64,000 nt of DNA from Microglena sp. YARC (lineage: Eukaryota; Chlorophyta; Chlorophyceae; Chlamydomonadales; Chlamydomonadaceae). Made by a program: the position numbers and the translations under genes. This document shows positions 15,341-23,943 of the stretch, one piece after another (within the stretch, counting starts at the first letter, position 1; each line of letters begins with the position of its first letter). The stretch covers positions 1 through 64,000 of the forward strand of contig CM039462.1 of the NCBI GenBank assembly GCA_022414725.1, in the 5' to 3' direction. The notes under the pieces were generated by a model, which had not been told where the DNA came from, made no database searches, and saw only the letters and a program-made list of their open reading frames with translations.

Positions 15341-15750
15341 CCTCTACCTCCTGCGACAAAGCTACCATGGTGGTTGACAGCAAGCTACCACGCATATAAA
15401 TATATATATGTTCCGCATTATGACAAGGCGTAGGGTTGAGGGGGCCAGCCTGTTCGCTTGCGCTGGGGCCTACCACCAATAAGCTAAAACAAGGCTTCTC
15501 TTAGCAGCTTCAAGGCAGCTCTCTTAGCCCAGCCACTGGGCTAAGCCCCAAGATTTCAGCAGTGCGGGAAAGCTGCTTCTATTAACTTCCAGACGCTACA
15601 GGTTGCCTTGTCTTTGGCTGCATAGCCAGTCAGGGGAGCTGCCAAGAACCTGCTGCTCATTGCCAAAACGATAAATAATGGTCCTAGTGATATCGGTGCA
15701 GAACAGCCGTCAATCAACAAATGGATAATCAATGATTCCCCTTAATATTT

Positions 15751-15920
15751 CAGGGTATGAGAGTTCAGGGTATAAGAGTTCAGGGCATGAGAGTTCAGGG
15801 TATAAGATTTCAGAGTATGAGAGTTCAGGGTATAATATTTCAGGGTATGAGAGTTTAGGGTGTTAGAGTCAGGGTATAACATTTCAGGGTATGAGAGTTC
15901 AGGGTATAAGAGTTAGGGTA
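15751..15920. repeat. 15-bp tandem repeat, unit CAGGGTATRAGAGTT
   Basis: About eleven copies of CAGGGTATGAGAGTT / CAGGGTATAAGAGTT run head to tail with point changes. The motif contains TTCAGGG and TTTAGGG, superficially like plant-type telomere repeats, but the 15-bp period and the internal location argue for an ordinary minisatellite. Confidence 0.85.
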
Positions 15921-16500
15921 AAGAGTTATTGCGGTTTTCATTTATGTTGTCAGTAGTCCGAATGTAGCTGTGTAGCTGTTTAGCCGGGTAGCCGGCGTCA
16001 AAACCGGTCAAATTTAAAACTGCGCAGAACGAGAGAAAATTCCTCGGACTTTCATTTCAGCGCTATCCTCCCTGTGCCTTTTCATTGCATCCCCTCTCAT
16101 CACGAATAATGGATGTTAATATTTGTAAGCAACGCAGTCCGTACTCTATCGACCTTCGAGAGCGAGTGGTGCAAGGGGGAAGCAAGAGAGCGTGAGAGTG
16201 TTGCATGAGCAACTTCCATTCTGAGGGCTACGCAGGGTTGCGCAGGGGAACAACGGGACAAGGGGTTAGATTTGCAAGAGGGCGACGGGGCAGCACGGAA
16301 GCTGGGTAACCTCTGACTGCTAATAATCGCACCACCCAGGAAGCCTCTCTGAAATCCCAAAGCGTGAGCGAAACACATGAAATTCGATGGCTAAACTATG
16401 AAAAGGCAGCACGTGCGCTAGGGTAACACGAAGCCATCATAAGCATGATGAGGAAGCCTGTGGTCATAATCTAGTCGCTTAGAGGGCGTCTACACGAACC

Positions 16501-16534
16501 GGTTATCTCGGCCAGTTAAGTTGGCGAGATAACC
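16501..16534. repeat. Perfect 10-bp hairpin
   Basis: GGTTATCTCG at 16501-16510 and its exact reverse complement CGAGATAACC at 16525-16534 are separated by 14 bases. It lies just left of the MITE-like element at 16569-17262 and shares its GGTTA-rich vocabulary, so it may be part of that family's edge. Confidence 0.6.
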
Positions 16535-16568
16535 AAATAGTTGGCGCCACGTATGCCCGAACCCTCAA

Positions 16569-17262
16569 CGAACGCAAACTTACAGCTTGTTTCTATTATA
16601 GGAACTGTTATAGAATTAAGGGTCCGGTTAAGCGGCGGTTAAAGTCGATATTTTCGGCGCTAACCGGTGTTTGGTCGGAAAAACGAAACGTTAAGGTCCG
16701 GTTAAAGACCACCCGTCCCGGTTAGTGCAATGGCGCCCCCCCCCCCCCGCCCATTAAAGAAAGTTAAGGGGCGGTTATGTTCGGTTGATGAATGAGATAT
16801 GGTGACGTCACGAAGTTGGAGCACGCCTCTTAAAAATCACGCTGCTTTGGAGTACCGCATACTTCTTTCTTTCTTGGACACTCATCATTGATCGCACAGT
16901 TTCTCTTAGATGGATTCGCAGCAGCAGTGCACCGTCCCTGCCACGCAATTTTCGACTGATCTTCCTGAGGCAACCAGCAGCGGCCAGAAGTGGAATAAAC
17001 GCTGAAATCAGCGTCTGAATCGCGAGGGAGTGCTGCGGAGCGCATTTGCCACGTTGACCCATTTTGAACTGACCTGGTCAGGTGCAAAAGACTGCTTAAC
17101 TGGCGGAACGTTTCCAACCATCTTCCCGAAAGTTAAGGCCCGGTTAGAGGTCGAGTCTAAACCCTCCGAAACACAATCCTTAACCGGACCCCCAACCAGT
17201 TGGAAACAAGCTGTTAACCAGTTTCTGTTTACACATGCATTTGCGCTCGCAGTTTGCGTTCG
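16569..17262. mobile_element. MITE-like element with inverted terminal segments
   Basis: Three blocks recur in inverted order at the two ends: CGAACGCAAACT (16569-16580, inverted 17251-17262), ACAGCTTGTTTC (16582-16593, inverted 17203-17214) and GGGTCCGGTTAAG (16620-16632, inverted 17179-17191). The right end has about 36 extra bases between the first two blocks. The interior is rich in GGTTAA and CCGGTTA motifs and includes a C homopolymer near 16737-16750. No transposase is visible, so it would be non-autonomous. A target duplication was not identified. Small frames inside are not supported as genes. Confidence 0.5.
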
Positions 17263-17964
17263 GTCAGGTTGGTCGTGTATTTCTGGATAGCCTCGTGATT
17301 TTTGAATTTTGGGTGACAGACGAGCTATTTTCGGGCCTTGCTCCCCAGCACGAACCGTGCTGTGAAGCAAGCGACTTCGAGGCTCCGCAGCGCTCCGCAG
17401 CGACCCGTCGATCGAGATTGCTGGGTGAGATCTGGCAGCTGATCATCAACATCTGCTCGGCCAATGCCTTCTTGCTTGCTGCTCTAGAAAATTCGAATCT
17501 GCAGAAATTGACGAACTGAACTGGAGCTAGCGTAGCCGATATATCTCACAGCTCGGAAGCCAAACGAACTTAATGAACCACTAACCTTAACCTTTAACCC
17601 GTAACTAGCAGCCTATTTCCATAAGACCAGGTTACGGTTATGGGTAACCCCGCAAACTGTAGTGCGGCAGTACTCGTAACCCGTGCTCTAGCCAGCTTCC
17701 TGTCGCGTAACCCCGGTGTACAACTTCGTGTTTCCGATTGTCCCTGAAATATTTTGGCCTGAATTTCTAAAATGTCATCTCACCGCATCGGGTGTCGCGC
17801 ACGGTGTGATACCGACACGTATCTAACACAAATCCGATGTACATCTAACACAAATCTAATTTGGATCTATCCTAAAACTGTCTGTACGGGGGCGAATTCT
17901 GGTTTGTTAGCGCGCATTGAATGAGTCGCAGTTCGACAGAGAGAGATTCGAGTTTGTATGGCTG
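17263..17964. other. Intergenic stretch, no supported gene
   Basis: No convincing coding signal. A local cluster of TAACC/GGTTA words lies at 17570-17710, including ACCTTAACC and GGTTATGGGTAACC. A small 94-residue frame overlaps the left part but has no recognisable feature. Confidence 0.4.
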
Positions 17965-18013
17965 TAATCTGTATGGATTTTGCGTGGCTTACACTCGTTT
18001 CTCGAAGCGCACA
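17965..18013 (-). repeat. GTGTAAGCAACGC-type repeat, inverted copy
   Basis: Read on the minus strand, this is nearly identical to 20281-20330 on the + strand: the core AACGAGTGTAAGC-ACGCAAAATCC and the following TACAGATTAC are shared, with two or three mismatches. The pair forms an inverted repeat around 18014-20280, which contains the spliced orphan gene and the 189-residue minus-strand gene. Further partial copies lie at 16111-16137, 22311-22341, 23194-23228 and 28303-28335. Confidence 0.7.
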
Positions 18014-18100
18014 CGAAACACTTGTCGTCGATTAAAGCCGCATTGAGTCTTACGCAACCGCATTCACTGTGGTCCGGTACTCAAAAGAAGCCGTGTGTAT

Positions 18101-18118
18101 CAAGCAGGCTTCTGCTTG
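18101..18118. repeat. Hairpin-repeat family, hairpin only
   Basis: CAAGCAG and CTGCTTG form a 7-bp stem around GCTT. The same stem core (AAGCAG...CTGCTT) recurs at 21791, 23393, 23797, 35280, 35691 and 36889. Here the downstream GGAATCGCGGG body of the family is absent, though the GACAAC that follows the hairpin is kept. Confidence 0.6.
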
Positions 18119-18229
18119 ACAACCCTAGTGGATGTAGAGATCGCGGTATTACTTAAAGCCTATAATTGTGTACACAGTACCTTGTTTGTCAGAACTGCTT
18201 TCATTTTTTCATGCACACAGATAATAAGC

Positions 18230-18695
18230 ATGGACTTCACTAATACATCACCAGCTCAGCTAGGCAGCATCATCGCTGACGGAGGGCCACACAAGAATGC
18301 TGCATTGGCTGCACTTGTCCAAACTGCTGAGCGAGCTGATGAGGCAGTGCGGGTGGCGCATGCGGCTGTTGAAGCTGCCGTAGCCCTGCTGCGAAACAAC
18401 AACAGGTATGATTTGCTTTGTTGTCTCTATAGCCATTTGAACAACCTAGACAACATCATTAGTATAACACACAACGCTTGTGATTGTGATTGCACCCAGG
18501 TGGGTCATCAACTCAACGGAGAAATCGGTGCTTCAGACTGCCCTGCAAGTCCTTCACACGCATTGCATGACAGACTTCAACAGAGAGGAGCGCAATGCTG
18601 TGATCACGATATCGACTTGGTGCAATATCGTCATTCAACCAAGTGGCCATGCCGCTCTGGTGCAGGGAGGGATTGGAAGGCAGGCATGGGGTTGA
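18230..18695 (+). CDS. Spliced orphan gene (two exons), unknown function
   Basis: Exon 1 runs 18230-18405 and exon 2 18500-18695. The intron (18406-18499) starts GTATGA and ends GCACCCAG. Exon 1 ends two bases into a codon and exon 2 supplies the third, giving an uninterrupted frame of about 123 codons ending in TGA. The intron read as coding would give a Cys/Asn-rich stretch unlike its surroundings. The exon 1 product is an Ala-rich amphipathic helix (AALAALVQTAERADEAVRVA region), likely coiled coil. Exon 2 has a hydrophobic patch around ITISTWCNIVI. The family is not recognised. ATG 18230 is the first in frame after a candidate hairpin repeat at 18101. It is the clearest spliceosomal gene in the window. 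Confidence 0.6.
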
Positions 18696-18840
18696 TCCAT
18701 TGCGTCATGGAGTTGTACATGATAATTGGATTAATAGGGAATGGTACTACTTTGCCTCCTGGTATCACCGGATGAGGAAGATGCTCAGGCCTCCTATTTT
18801 GAAAACAAAAGGTTAGTTTCCCCCTAAAAAGTCGATAAAA

Positions 18841-18951
18841 AATCGCAGAATTAAATTATCACTACTCATTTCATTTCATTTTACTCATTTTCATTTCATT
18901 TCATTTTACTCATTTCATTTCATTTCATTTTACTGTTCCGCCGACTGTAGG
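18841..18951. repeat. (ATTTC/ATTTTACTC)n microsatellite ending in a 29-bp shared word
   Basis: Repeats of TTTCATTTTACTC fill 18865-18935. The last 29 bases (18923-18951, from TTTCATTTTAC to CGACTGTAGG) are identical to 37585-37613, immediately upstream of the tail-fibre-like/RCC1 locus. The segment between the two direct copies is about 18.6 kb. Confidence 0.7.
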
Positions 18952-19006
18952 TTTCCGGGTGTTCCTATCATACCGGATAGGATCAACCACCAGATCAAAC
19001 TGTATA

Positions 19007-19576
19007 TCACAGTTTAGTGAACGTGTTAGCCAATTCAGTCCATGACTTGCAATTGGCAGGGTGTCGCATGTCTCGTCCAATGAAATTAATTGTGAGTTGG
19101 TTAGCTGCGTTCTGGTCACACCACTTCCAGAATTGTGCCGCCGCAGTGAGACATGCAGAGGATCCATGTTTGGCACAATACGACTCACCGAACTTCAGCC
19201 CACCATTGATGTAAATTACAAACACTTTGTTTGGGGAGGTTTGCTGCTTCGTCCAATGCTCTAGCGCTACGTACGAGTCAACAACTTTTGTCGCGACATG
19301 GTGCACTTGAGACAACCTAAGCCACTCGTCCACCGAATGGGGCTCGATCTGGCTATCCATGAAAATCGCTGTATTGATGTTATAACCGGTTTGAATGAGG
19401 GCTATTAACACATTCCACTCATGATATCCGCTGCCACACTCTGGAAATACAATGATTGATACCTTACTTGTGCATTTGTTTACATAATGGAGCACATTAT
19501 TGACGATGTGGTTACTGTCATTGGGGGTCCATGCACTATTTTGTAGAACAGGTAAAGGATGATTTGCATCACCCAT
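19007..19576 (-). CDS. Orphan protein, 189 aa
   Basis: An uninterrupted minus-strand frame with balanced composition and an ATG start at 19576. The product has a central alternating beta/alpha pattern (SIIVFPECGSGYHEW, then a hydrophobic helix, then TAIFMDSQIEP, and later KVFVIYINGG). This resembles a Rossmann-like fold, and the GSG loop recalls a nucleotide- or SAM-binding turn, but no family is recognised. There is no signal peptide or membrane segment. It is divergent from the spliced gene at 18230 and both lie between inverted copies of the GTGTAAGCAACGC repeat. Function unknown; coding status is likely from length and composition. Confidence 0.6.
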   Translation of the reverse strand: MGDANHPLPVLQNSAWTPNDSNHIVNNVLHYVNKCTSKVSIIVFPECGSGYHEWNVLIALIQTGYNINTAIFMDSQIEPHSVDEWLRLSQVHHVATKVVDSYVALEHWTKQQTSPNKVFVIYINGGLKFGESYCAKHGSSACLTAAAQFWKWCDQNAANQLTINFIGRDMRHPANCKSWTELANTFTKL

Positions 19577-19749
19577 TCTATGTTTGCATTATTATGATGA
19601 TGTTAAGATCCTTTCTTATTCTTTTGGTGATAAAATCATGCACCACATTTCCTTAAGCACACTTTATCATGAAATACAAGGTCTTAGGGAGCGTCTACAA
19701 AAGAAACCCGCAAGGTTTCAAGCAGGCGCCATGCTCCACAAAACATATG

Positions 19750-20223
19750 GCCGTTCAATGACCGTGCGTACCGCGATGTGGTCGCCAGCCTGTGCGAGCT
19801 TTGCCAACTTCAGTGGGTGGCACGGAACCGTGCTCACAGGCGAAAGGCGAAAGATTCAAACCCATTGTCCGTAGAAGTGGTTGACAAACATTCAGCTTTG
19901 CCTCAGCTTGCTCCATCTGCCAGACATACAATGTGCACACAAAAATGTGTGAGTCAAAAATCGCATTGACTAAGGAACAGTATACATAGGATGCCGCCTT
20001 GAAGGCCTTGAAGGAGAAGGATGTCGCCTTGGATGCCGTCTTGAAGGCCTTGAAAGAGAAGGATGCCGCATTGAAGGCCTTGAAAGAGAAGGATGCCGCC
20101 TTGAAAGTCTTGAAGTGGAAGGATGTCGCCTCGGATTACGCCTTGAGGGATAGGGATGCTGCTCGAGAGGAACGCAAGAGGTGCGCAGAACAATGCTTGA
20201 CTGTGGCGGATGCGCTTGAATAG
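19750..20223 (+). CDS. Candidate multi-exon coiled-coil protein (boundaries uncertain)
   Basis: The open frame at 19999-20223 encodes heptad-like repeats of the type ALKEKDA (four to five copies), then a charged tail ending in TVADALE and a TAG. In frame, TAG directly precedes it at 19987-19989 and reads as a good acceptor (TATACATAG/GATGCC), so an upstream exon is expected. A plausible one is the frame giving FNDRAYRDVVASLCELCQLQ and a basic stretch at about 19754-19860. The join is inference. The repeats are reminiscent of the coiled coil at 21269-21808, but the sequences are not the same family. Unknown function. Confidence 0.35.
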
Positions 20224-20280
20224 GGCCCAGCTACACTACCCCATCTCATCATGCGGCTTTAGTCGACGACAAGGGTTTCG

Positions 20281-20330
20281 TGTGCGCCTCAAAAAACGAG
20301 TGTAAGCAACGCAAAATCCGTACAGATTAC
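20281..20330 (+). repeat. GTGTAAGCAACGC-type repeat, direct copy
   Basis: Contains AACGAGTGTAAGCAACGC followed by AAAATCCGTACAGATTAC. It is the inverted partner of 17965-18013. It ends about 108 bases before the ATG of the 155-residue gene at 20438. A related copy at 22311-22341 lies about 160 bases before the gene at 22498, and one at 28303 lies about 110 bases before the truncated primase, so a promoter or 5'-UTR role is possible but unproven. Confidence 0.6.
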
Positions 20331-20437
20331 ATAAATACATGACATAATACATCAACAATGCTGGAGATCATGACATAAATACATGACCATATGTCAACAT
20401 CAACATCAACATCAACAACAAGAATACCGTCGCTGTC

Positions 20438-20905
20438 ATGGAAATGACTGATACACCACAGGACATGGCACAGGGCCGCCTTATGATCGAATTCCGTGGT
20501 GAGCGCAAGCAAATGCCGCGTCTACGAGGTTGGTTGAGGCCGGGAGCCGATAGGCTTTGGTGCAACATCTCTAGTATCGAGCCAAGACTTCGCTTCAAGT
20601 ACGTGGACCATGTTACATTCGATGACGATATGTGGGAGTGCAACGCAGTATGGTTGCATTGCCTACATTTACCCAACGGATCAATTTATACAGCGTCGGT
20701 CTTTGAGATGCTGAAGGAGGCAGTCAACATTTTGTCACACACACCCGGTGCTGCAAGGTACACACTCCTCGACTCGCATGATGATGCGCACCGTTTGGGA
20801 GGAGCGCACCTAATTCTCACAAGGGGTTGGTCATTCGTTTTCTACGCCATGACCGGGAGCAGGTTAGGGGGCAAGGTCTTACTGGCCGTAGCAAGGCCAA
20901 AGTAA
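20438..20905 (+). CDS. Orphan protein, 155 aa
   Basis: A continuous frame with an ATG start, balanced composition and a globular-looking product: a basic N-terminal third (GERKQMPRLRGWLRPGAD), a central MWECNAVWLHCLHLPNGS segment, and a C-terminal part with LILTRGWSFVFYAMTGSRLGG. There are no membrane spans of convincing length and no catalytic motif that I recognise. The upstream 100 bases carry the GTGTAAGCAACGC repeat and an (ATCAAC)n run. It sits between two coiled-coil frames on the same strand. Function unknown. Confidence 0.6.
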   Translation: MEMTDTPQDMAQGRLMIEFRGERKQMPRLRGWLRPGADRLWCNISSIEPRLRFKYVDHVTFDDDMWECNAVWLHCLHLPNGSIYTASVFEMLKEAVNILSHTPGAARYTLLDSHDDAHRLGGAHLILTRGWSFVFYAMTGSRLGGKVLLAVARPK

Positions 20906-21250
20906 GTAGTCCTCGGTGCCCGTCTTAAGCCTGTTTGAGACCACACGGTTTCTTTTGAGATGACTGGTGTTGTTTTATCCCCCTTGCTGTGATGGGTTGC
21001 TCAACCCGTCACTCAACTCGTAATGAGTGCCCTCTTAATTGCTATGAGGTTCAGCAGCTGATATTACCGTAAACCATATAGATAGTTATTAGATTACAAG
21101 TTTATATAGGGAGTGTTCCAGGTACCCATCACCTGTCAACTCTACATATTGTACCTCCGCTCCGGCAATCAATGTAATGTAATGTTACGTAATTGGAAGT
21201 TGAAACGCTATCTTGCGCTTATTCTGGACAACAAGTGGAAAGCTATACTT

Positions 21251-21256
21251 TATAAA
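21251..21256 (+). promoter_or_regulatory. TATA-like box before the coiled-coil gene
   Basis: TATAAA lies 13 bases before ATG 21269, followed by CAATCAATCAAT. This short spacing is unusual for a nuclear gene with a normal 5' UTR but would suit a compact viral-style gene. It also supports 21269 rather than the upstream in-frame ATG at 21113. Confidence 0.3.
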
Positions 21257-21268
21257 CAATCAATCAAT

Positions 21269-21808
21269 ATGATTGACAAGTGTTTTTCTCTACTACTACC
21301 TATCTGCATCGCTACCTTCGCTTTTATTTACATAGCTCGACTGAAGATTGAGCTTGAGACTGAGTGCGCTCGAAATAAGGCAGATGCTGCTCGACTGAAG
21401 ATTGAGCTTGAGACTGAGCGCGCTCGAAATAAGGCAGATGCTGCTCGACTGAAGATTGAGCTTGAGATTGAGACTGAGCACTCTCTAAAGAAGGCAGATG
21501 CTTCTCGAGTGAATAGTCTGGAGATTGAGCTTGAGACTGAGCGCGCTCGAAATAAGGCATATGTTGCTCGACTGAAGATTGAGACTGAGCGCGCAGAAGC
21601 ACTTGAGAAGCAACTGAGGTACGAACTGTCAAGCATGGCTGCCGAGCAATGGAATTCCCTGAACGATCATGACAGGCGTCTCAATGAGGATCTTTGCAAA
21701 CAATACGGAATCCCCTTCCCCAACATTCAGGAGTCATTCCTCGATTCCGCGATTCCTCTTTCATGGGCGCATGGGGACACGTGTCGTCTCAAGCAGACGT
21801 CTGCTTAA
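21269..21808 (+). CDS. Membrane-anchored coiled-coil repeat protein, 179 aa
   Basis: Residues about 5-22 form one hydrophobic segment (CFSLLLPICIATFAFIYIA), fitting an N-terminal anchor. Then come tandem 18-residue repeats of the type ARLKIELETERARNKADA, about five copies and mirrored by a 54-bp DNA repeat, giving a long charged coiled coil. The C-terminal part (AAEQWNSLNDHDRRLNEDLC...) is not repetitive. The last residues and the TAA stop are supplied by the hairpin repeat at 21791-21806, so the natural 3' end may have been replaced by the repeat. The upstream ATG at 21113 would add 52 residues and is less likely because of the TATA-like box between them. Family unknown. Confidence 0.5.
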   Translation: MIDKCFSLLLPICIATFAFIYIARLKIELETECARNKADAARLKIELETERARNKADAARLKIELEIETEHSLKKADASRVNSLEIELETERARNKAYVARLKIETERAEALEKQLRYELSSMAAEQWNSLNDHDRRLNEDLCKQYGIPFPNIQESFLDSAIPLSWAHGDTCRLKQTSA

Positions 21809-21895
21809 CAAACTATTTCGGGATCATGAATGAGGAATCGCGGGACCCACGGAGTGGGGCAGGGGAATTCAGCTGCGGACTCGCGGAAACACGTG
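21787..21895 (+). repeat. Hairpin-repeat family, full copy
   Basis: It begins with a perfect 16-bp palindrome, AAGCAGACGTCTGCTT (21791-21806), followed after about 40 bases by GGAATCGCGGGACCC, CGGAGTGGGGCAG, GGAATTCAGCTGC and GACTCGC. The same order is seen at 23393-23474, 30361-30446, 35279-35390 and 36887-36990. It overlaps the end of the coiled-coil gene. Confidence 0.75.
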
Positions 21896-21916
21896 TCGGA
21901 TCTGACTTGTCCATCG

Positions 21917-22080
21917 GAGTACACACGCAAACGGCGGAACACTGTCGAATGTATCGGAGGACACACGCAAACGGCGGAACACTGTCGAATTTATCGGAGG
22001 ACACAAGAGGCCGACCACCGAATGGCACACGCAGGACCCTCATTGACACACGCAAACGGCGGAACACATGTCGACGACTC
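21917..22080 (+). repeat. ACACGCAAACGGCGGAACAC short tandem repeat
   Basis: The word ACACGCAAACGGCGGAACAC appears three times (21921, 21961, 22050) in a tandem unit of about 40 bases ending in GTCGAATNTATCGGAGG. Relatives are at 32188-32210 and 33542-33560. It follows the hairpin repeat directly. Confidence 0.65.
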
Positions 22081-22497
22081 CTCTTCATCGTCCATCACTC
22101 ACTCACTCAGATTAAAGGGACCGGCGCTTTGCTTACCCAGGCATGCCCAATCCAATCCTTGTGTATTGCTGGCGGTACGATCACCGGGCATCATAAAATG
22201 CCCTCCTCGCCCCGAGCCTGCATATTTTTCTTTTCTTCTCCTCATCATCCTCTTCCCTAGCGCGTCCTTCGCACACCACCCTCCTCCTTTCCTTTCTTCC
22301 ATCTACAAATAATGCAAAATCCATACAGATTACAGCCATACACACGCGAATATCTCTCCCTCTTTTGAGATTGGAGTCATAAGAACCATTGCCACATCCA
22401 CGTATGCGCGAAGAAAAGAGTCTTCATCGACGCGTTGCCGACACAACCTTGTCAGCCCATTTCAAACCCAGTCCGCAAAATAGGAAGGGCGCTGGAC

Positions 22498-22995
22498 ATG
22501 GACACATCCAAGTTTATTGATCGCCTCCACTGCCGAGTCAGACGTCTCAATGCACTGCGGACGTCATCGGCTACTTCCGGCGATCCACGCGTCTTGGAGT
22601 ATAACGCATTGCGCCACCTAATTAAACAAAAACACCACACATCCCCATCGTCACGTTTGTTCCTCGTCGCTGTGGAGTATGTCTTAGATGACGGCTGCTT
22701 CAAGCGCGCCAACGGGGACGCCCCCCTTGTATTATCACATGCTATCAACACACTTTTCGTGGTGGAGACGAAAATCATCAAAGCCCCTGCCAAAACTGGA
22801 AATGCCAAGGTGTTGAAAGACATACAGCAGGCCACTATGAGTAGACTTTCGTCCTGGATACCGCATCTCATCAACATTGACATGAAAGACGGAACAACAC
22901 TTGAATCTGTGACAATTCGTCGTATGATCGTGACAGCTGTGGATCGCGGTGGACGCGTCTTCAGTCAAGATATCCGCAGCCAGGAAATTGACTAA
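22498..22995 (+). CDS. Orphan protein, 165 aa
   Basis: The first in-frame ATG is 22498; the frame stays open upstream to 22435 without another ATG. The product is basic at the N terminus (IDRLHCRVRRLNALR), has a helical middle (LFLVAVEYVLDDGCFKR) and a C-terminal segment with IRRMIVTAVDRGGRVFSQDI. No membrane segment or known motif is evident. Codon composition looks normal. It is preceded by a partial GTGTAAGCAACGC-type repeat and followed 54 bases later by the minus-strand tRNA-like sequence. Function unknown. Confidence 0.55.
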   Translation: MDTSKFIDRLHCRVRRLNALRTSSATSGDPRVLEYNALRHLIKQKHHTSPSSRLFLVAVEYVLDDGCFKRANGDAPLVLSHAINTLFVVETKIIKAPAKTGNAKVLKDIQQATMSRLSSWIPHLINIDMKDGTTLESVTIRRMIVTAVDRGGRVFSQDIRSQEID

Positions 22996-23048
22996 CTTAG
23001 TTAACTCAGGTAACTTGATTAACTGAAGGTGGAACTTTGGCAAAACAC

Positions 23049-23159
23049 TGGAGGTACCGAGATTCGAACCCGGATCTTATATATCGCTCAGTGGGCGACA
23101 TGATCAAGGAATGAAGAAAATTGGCTTAACCTCACGCTATACCACTGAGCTACAACCCC
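23049..23159 (-). tRNA. tRNA-like gene with long insertion, isotype uncertain
   Basis: On the minus strand the sequence opens GGGGTTGTAGCTCAGTGG (A box) and closes with CCGGGTTCGAATCTCGG (a perfect B box within a T stem of five pairs) and TACCTCCA. The acceptor arm pairs imperfectly (one mismatch, two or three wobbles). The middle is about 30 bases too long. It can fold with TGAGG pairing CCTTG around an enlarged loop that would include an intron of about 13 bases, plus an extra hairpin (TCGC/GCGA). The anticodon is therefore not assigned. It may be an intron-bearing tRNA, a tRNA pseudogene or a SINE head. Confidence 0.5.
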
Positions 23160-23260
23160 GTTGACAGATTAGCAACTAAAATATTGTTTTAATAAAAACG
23201 AGTGTAAACAACTTTGATCCATACAAGTCTCGGCATTGTTTTGCTGAGTATGTAACGTTC

Positions 23261-23375
23261 CCCCTCTCCCCCAGATGGATGTAACGTTCCCTCTCTCCCC
23301 CAGATGGATGTATCGTTCCCTCTCTCTCTCTACAGTAGCAGCATTGTTTTGCTAAGTGTGTAACGTTCTCCTCTC
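23261..23375. repeat. CTCTCCC-rich short repeat (GTAACGTTCCCTCTCT)
   Basis: The phrase GATGGATGTAACGTTCCCTCTCTCCCCCA recurs with small changes three to four times at 23248-23372, together with two copies of GCATTGTTTTGCT. It is a short local tandem duplication with no gene. Confidence 0.6.
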
Positions 23376-23392
23376 TCTACATAAACAAACCT

Positions 23393-23580
23393 CAAGCAGA
23401 AAGTCTGCTTGAAAACTATGTGGGGAATCGCGGGACCCACGGAGTGGGGCAGTGGAATTCAGCTGCTGACTCGCTCCCACGCATATTAAAGGGGTCCTGA
23501 AGACCACGTGTATTGACAACTCTATCGGGATTGTGAAGGGGAAACCGCGGGCCCCATGGAGTGGGGCAGTGGAATTCAGC
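23393..23580 (+). repeat. Hairpin-repeat family, two tandem copies
   Basis: The first copy (23393-23474) has the stem AAGCAGA/TCTGCTT and the full GGAATCGCGGGACCC body. The second (about 23511-23580) lacks the hairpin but keeps GACAACTCTATCGGGATT and GGAGTGGGGCAGTGG. A further isolated hairpin (AAGCAGGCGTCTGCTC) lies at 23797-23812. Confidence 0.7.
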
Positions 23581-23943
23581 GCCTCCAGCAATGCGTATTT
23601 CTGAGAGCCATACAAACGCTACAAACGCTACAGGCCCACGCCCCTCGTCTTAGGGAGTGTCCGCAAAGAAGACTAAAGGGTTTAGGGCGCTCGCCGGAGG
23701 CTACAGTGTCAAACGATGGATCGATCGCGGTACGAAGGCGGCGGCGGCGGCGGATGTGTCGAGTCATCACGCACACGCACGGACACGCGCAGGCTCAAGC
23801 AGGCGTCTGCTCGACATCCATTTAGGGTTTTGAGATGGGGGGACGGGTCTAGGGAGGTGTTACAGGATGATGAGTGACGGAACCATGGAACTACTACTCC
23901 CCAGGTAGGATGGAATACAAGGGCTCATTTTGTTCTGTAAACA

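Noticed and set aside
15751..15920. Interstitial telomere repeat
   Set aside because: TTTAGGG/TTCAGGG occurs only as part of a 15-bp unit; the period and the flanking sequence do not match telomeric DNA.
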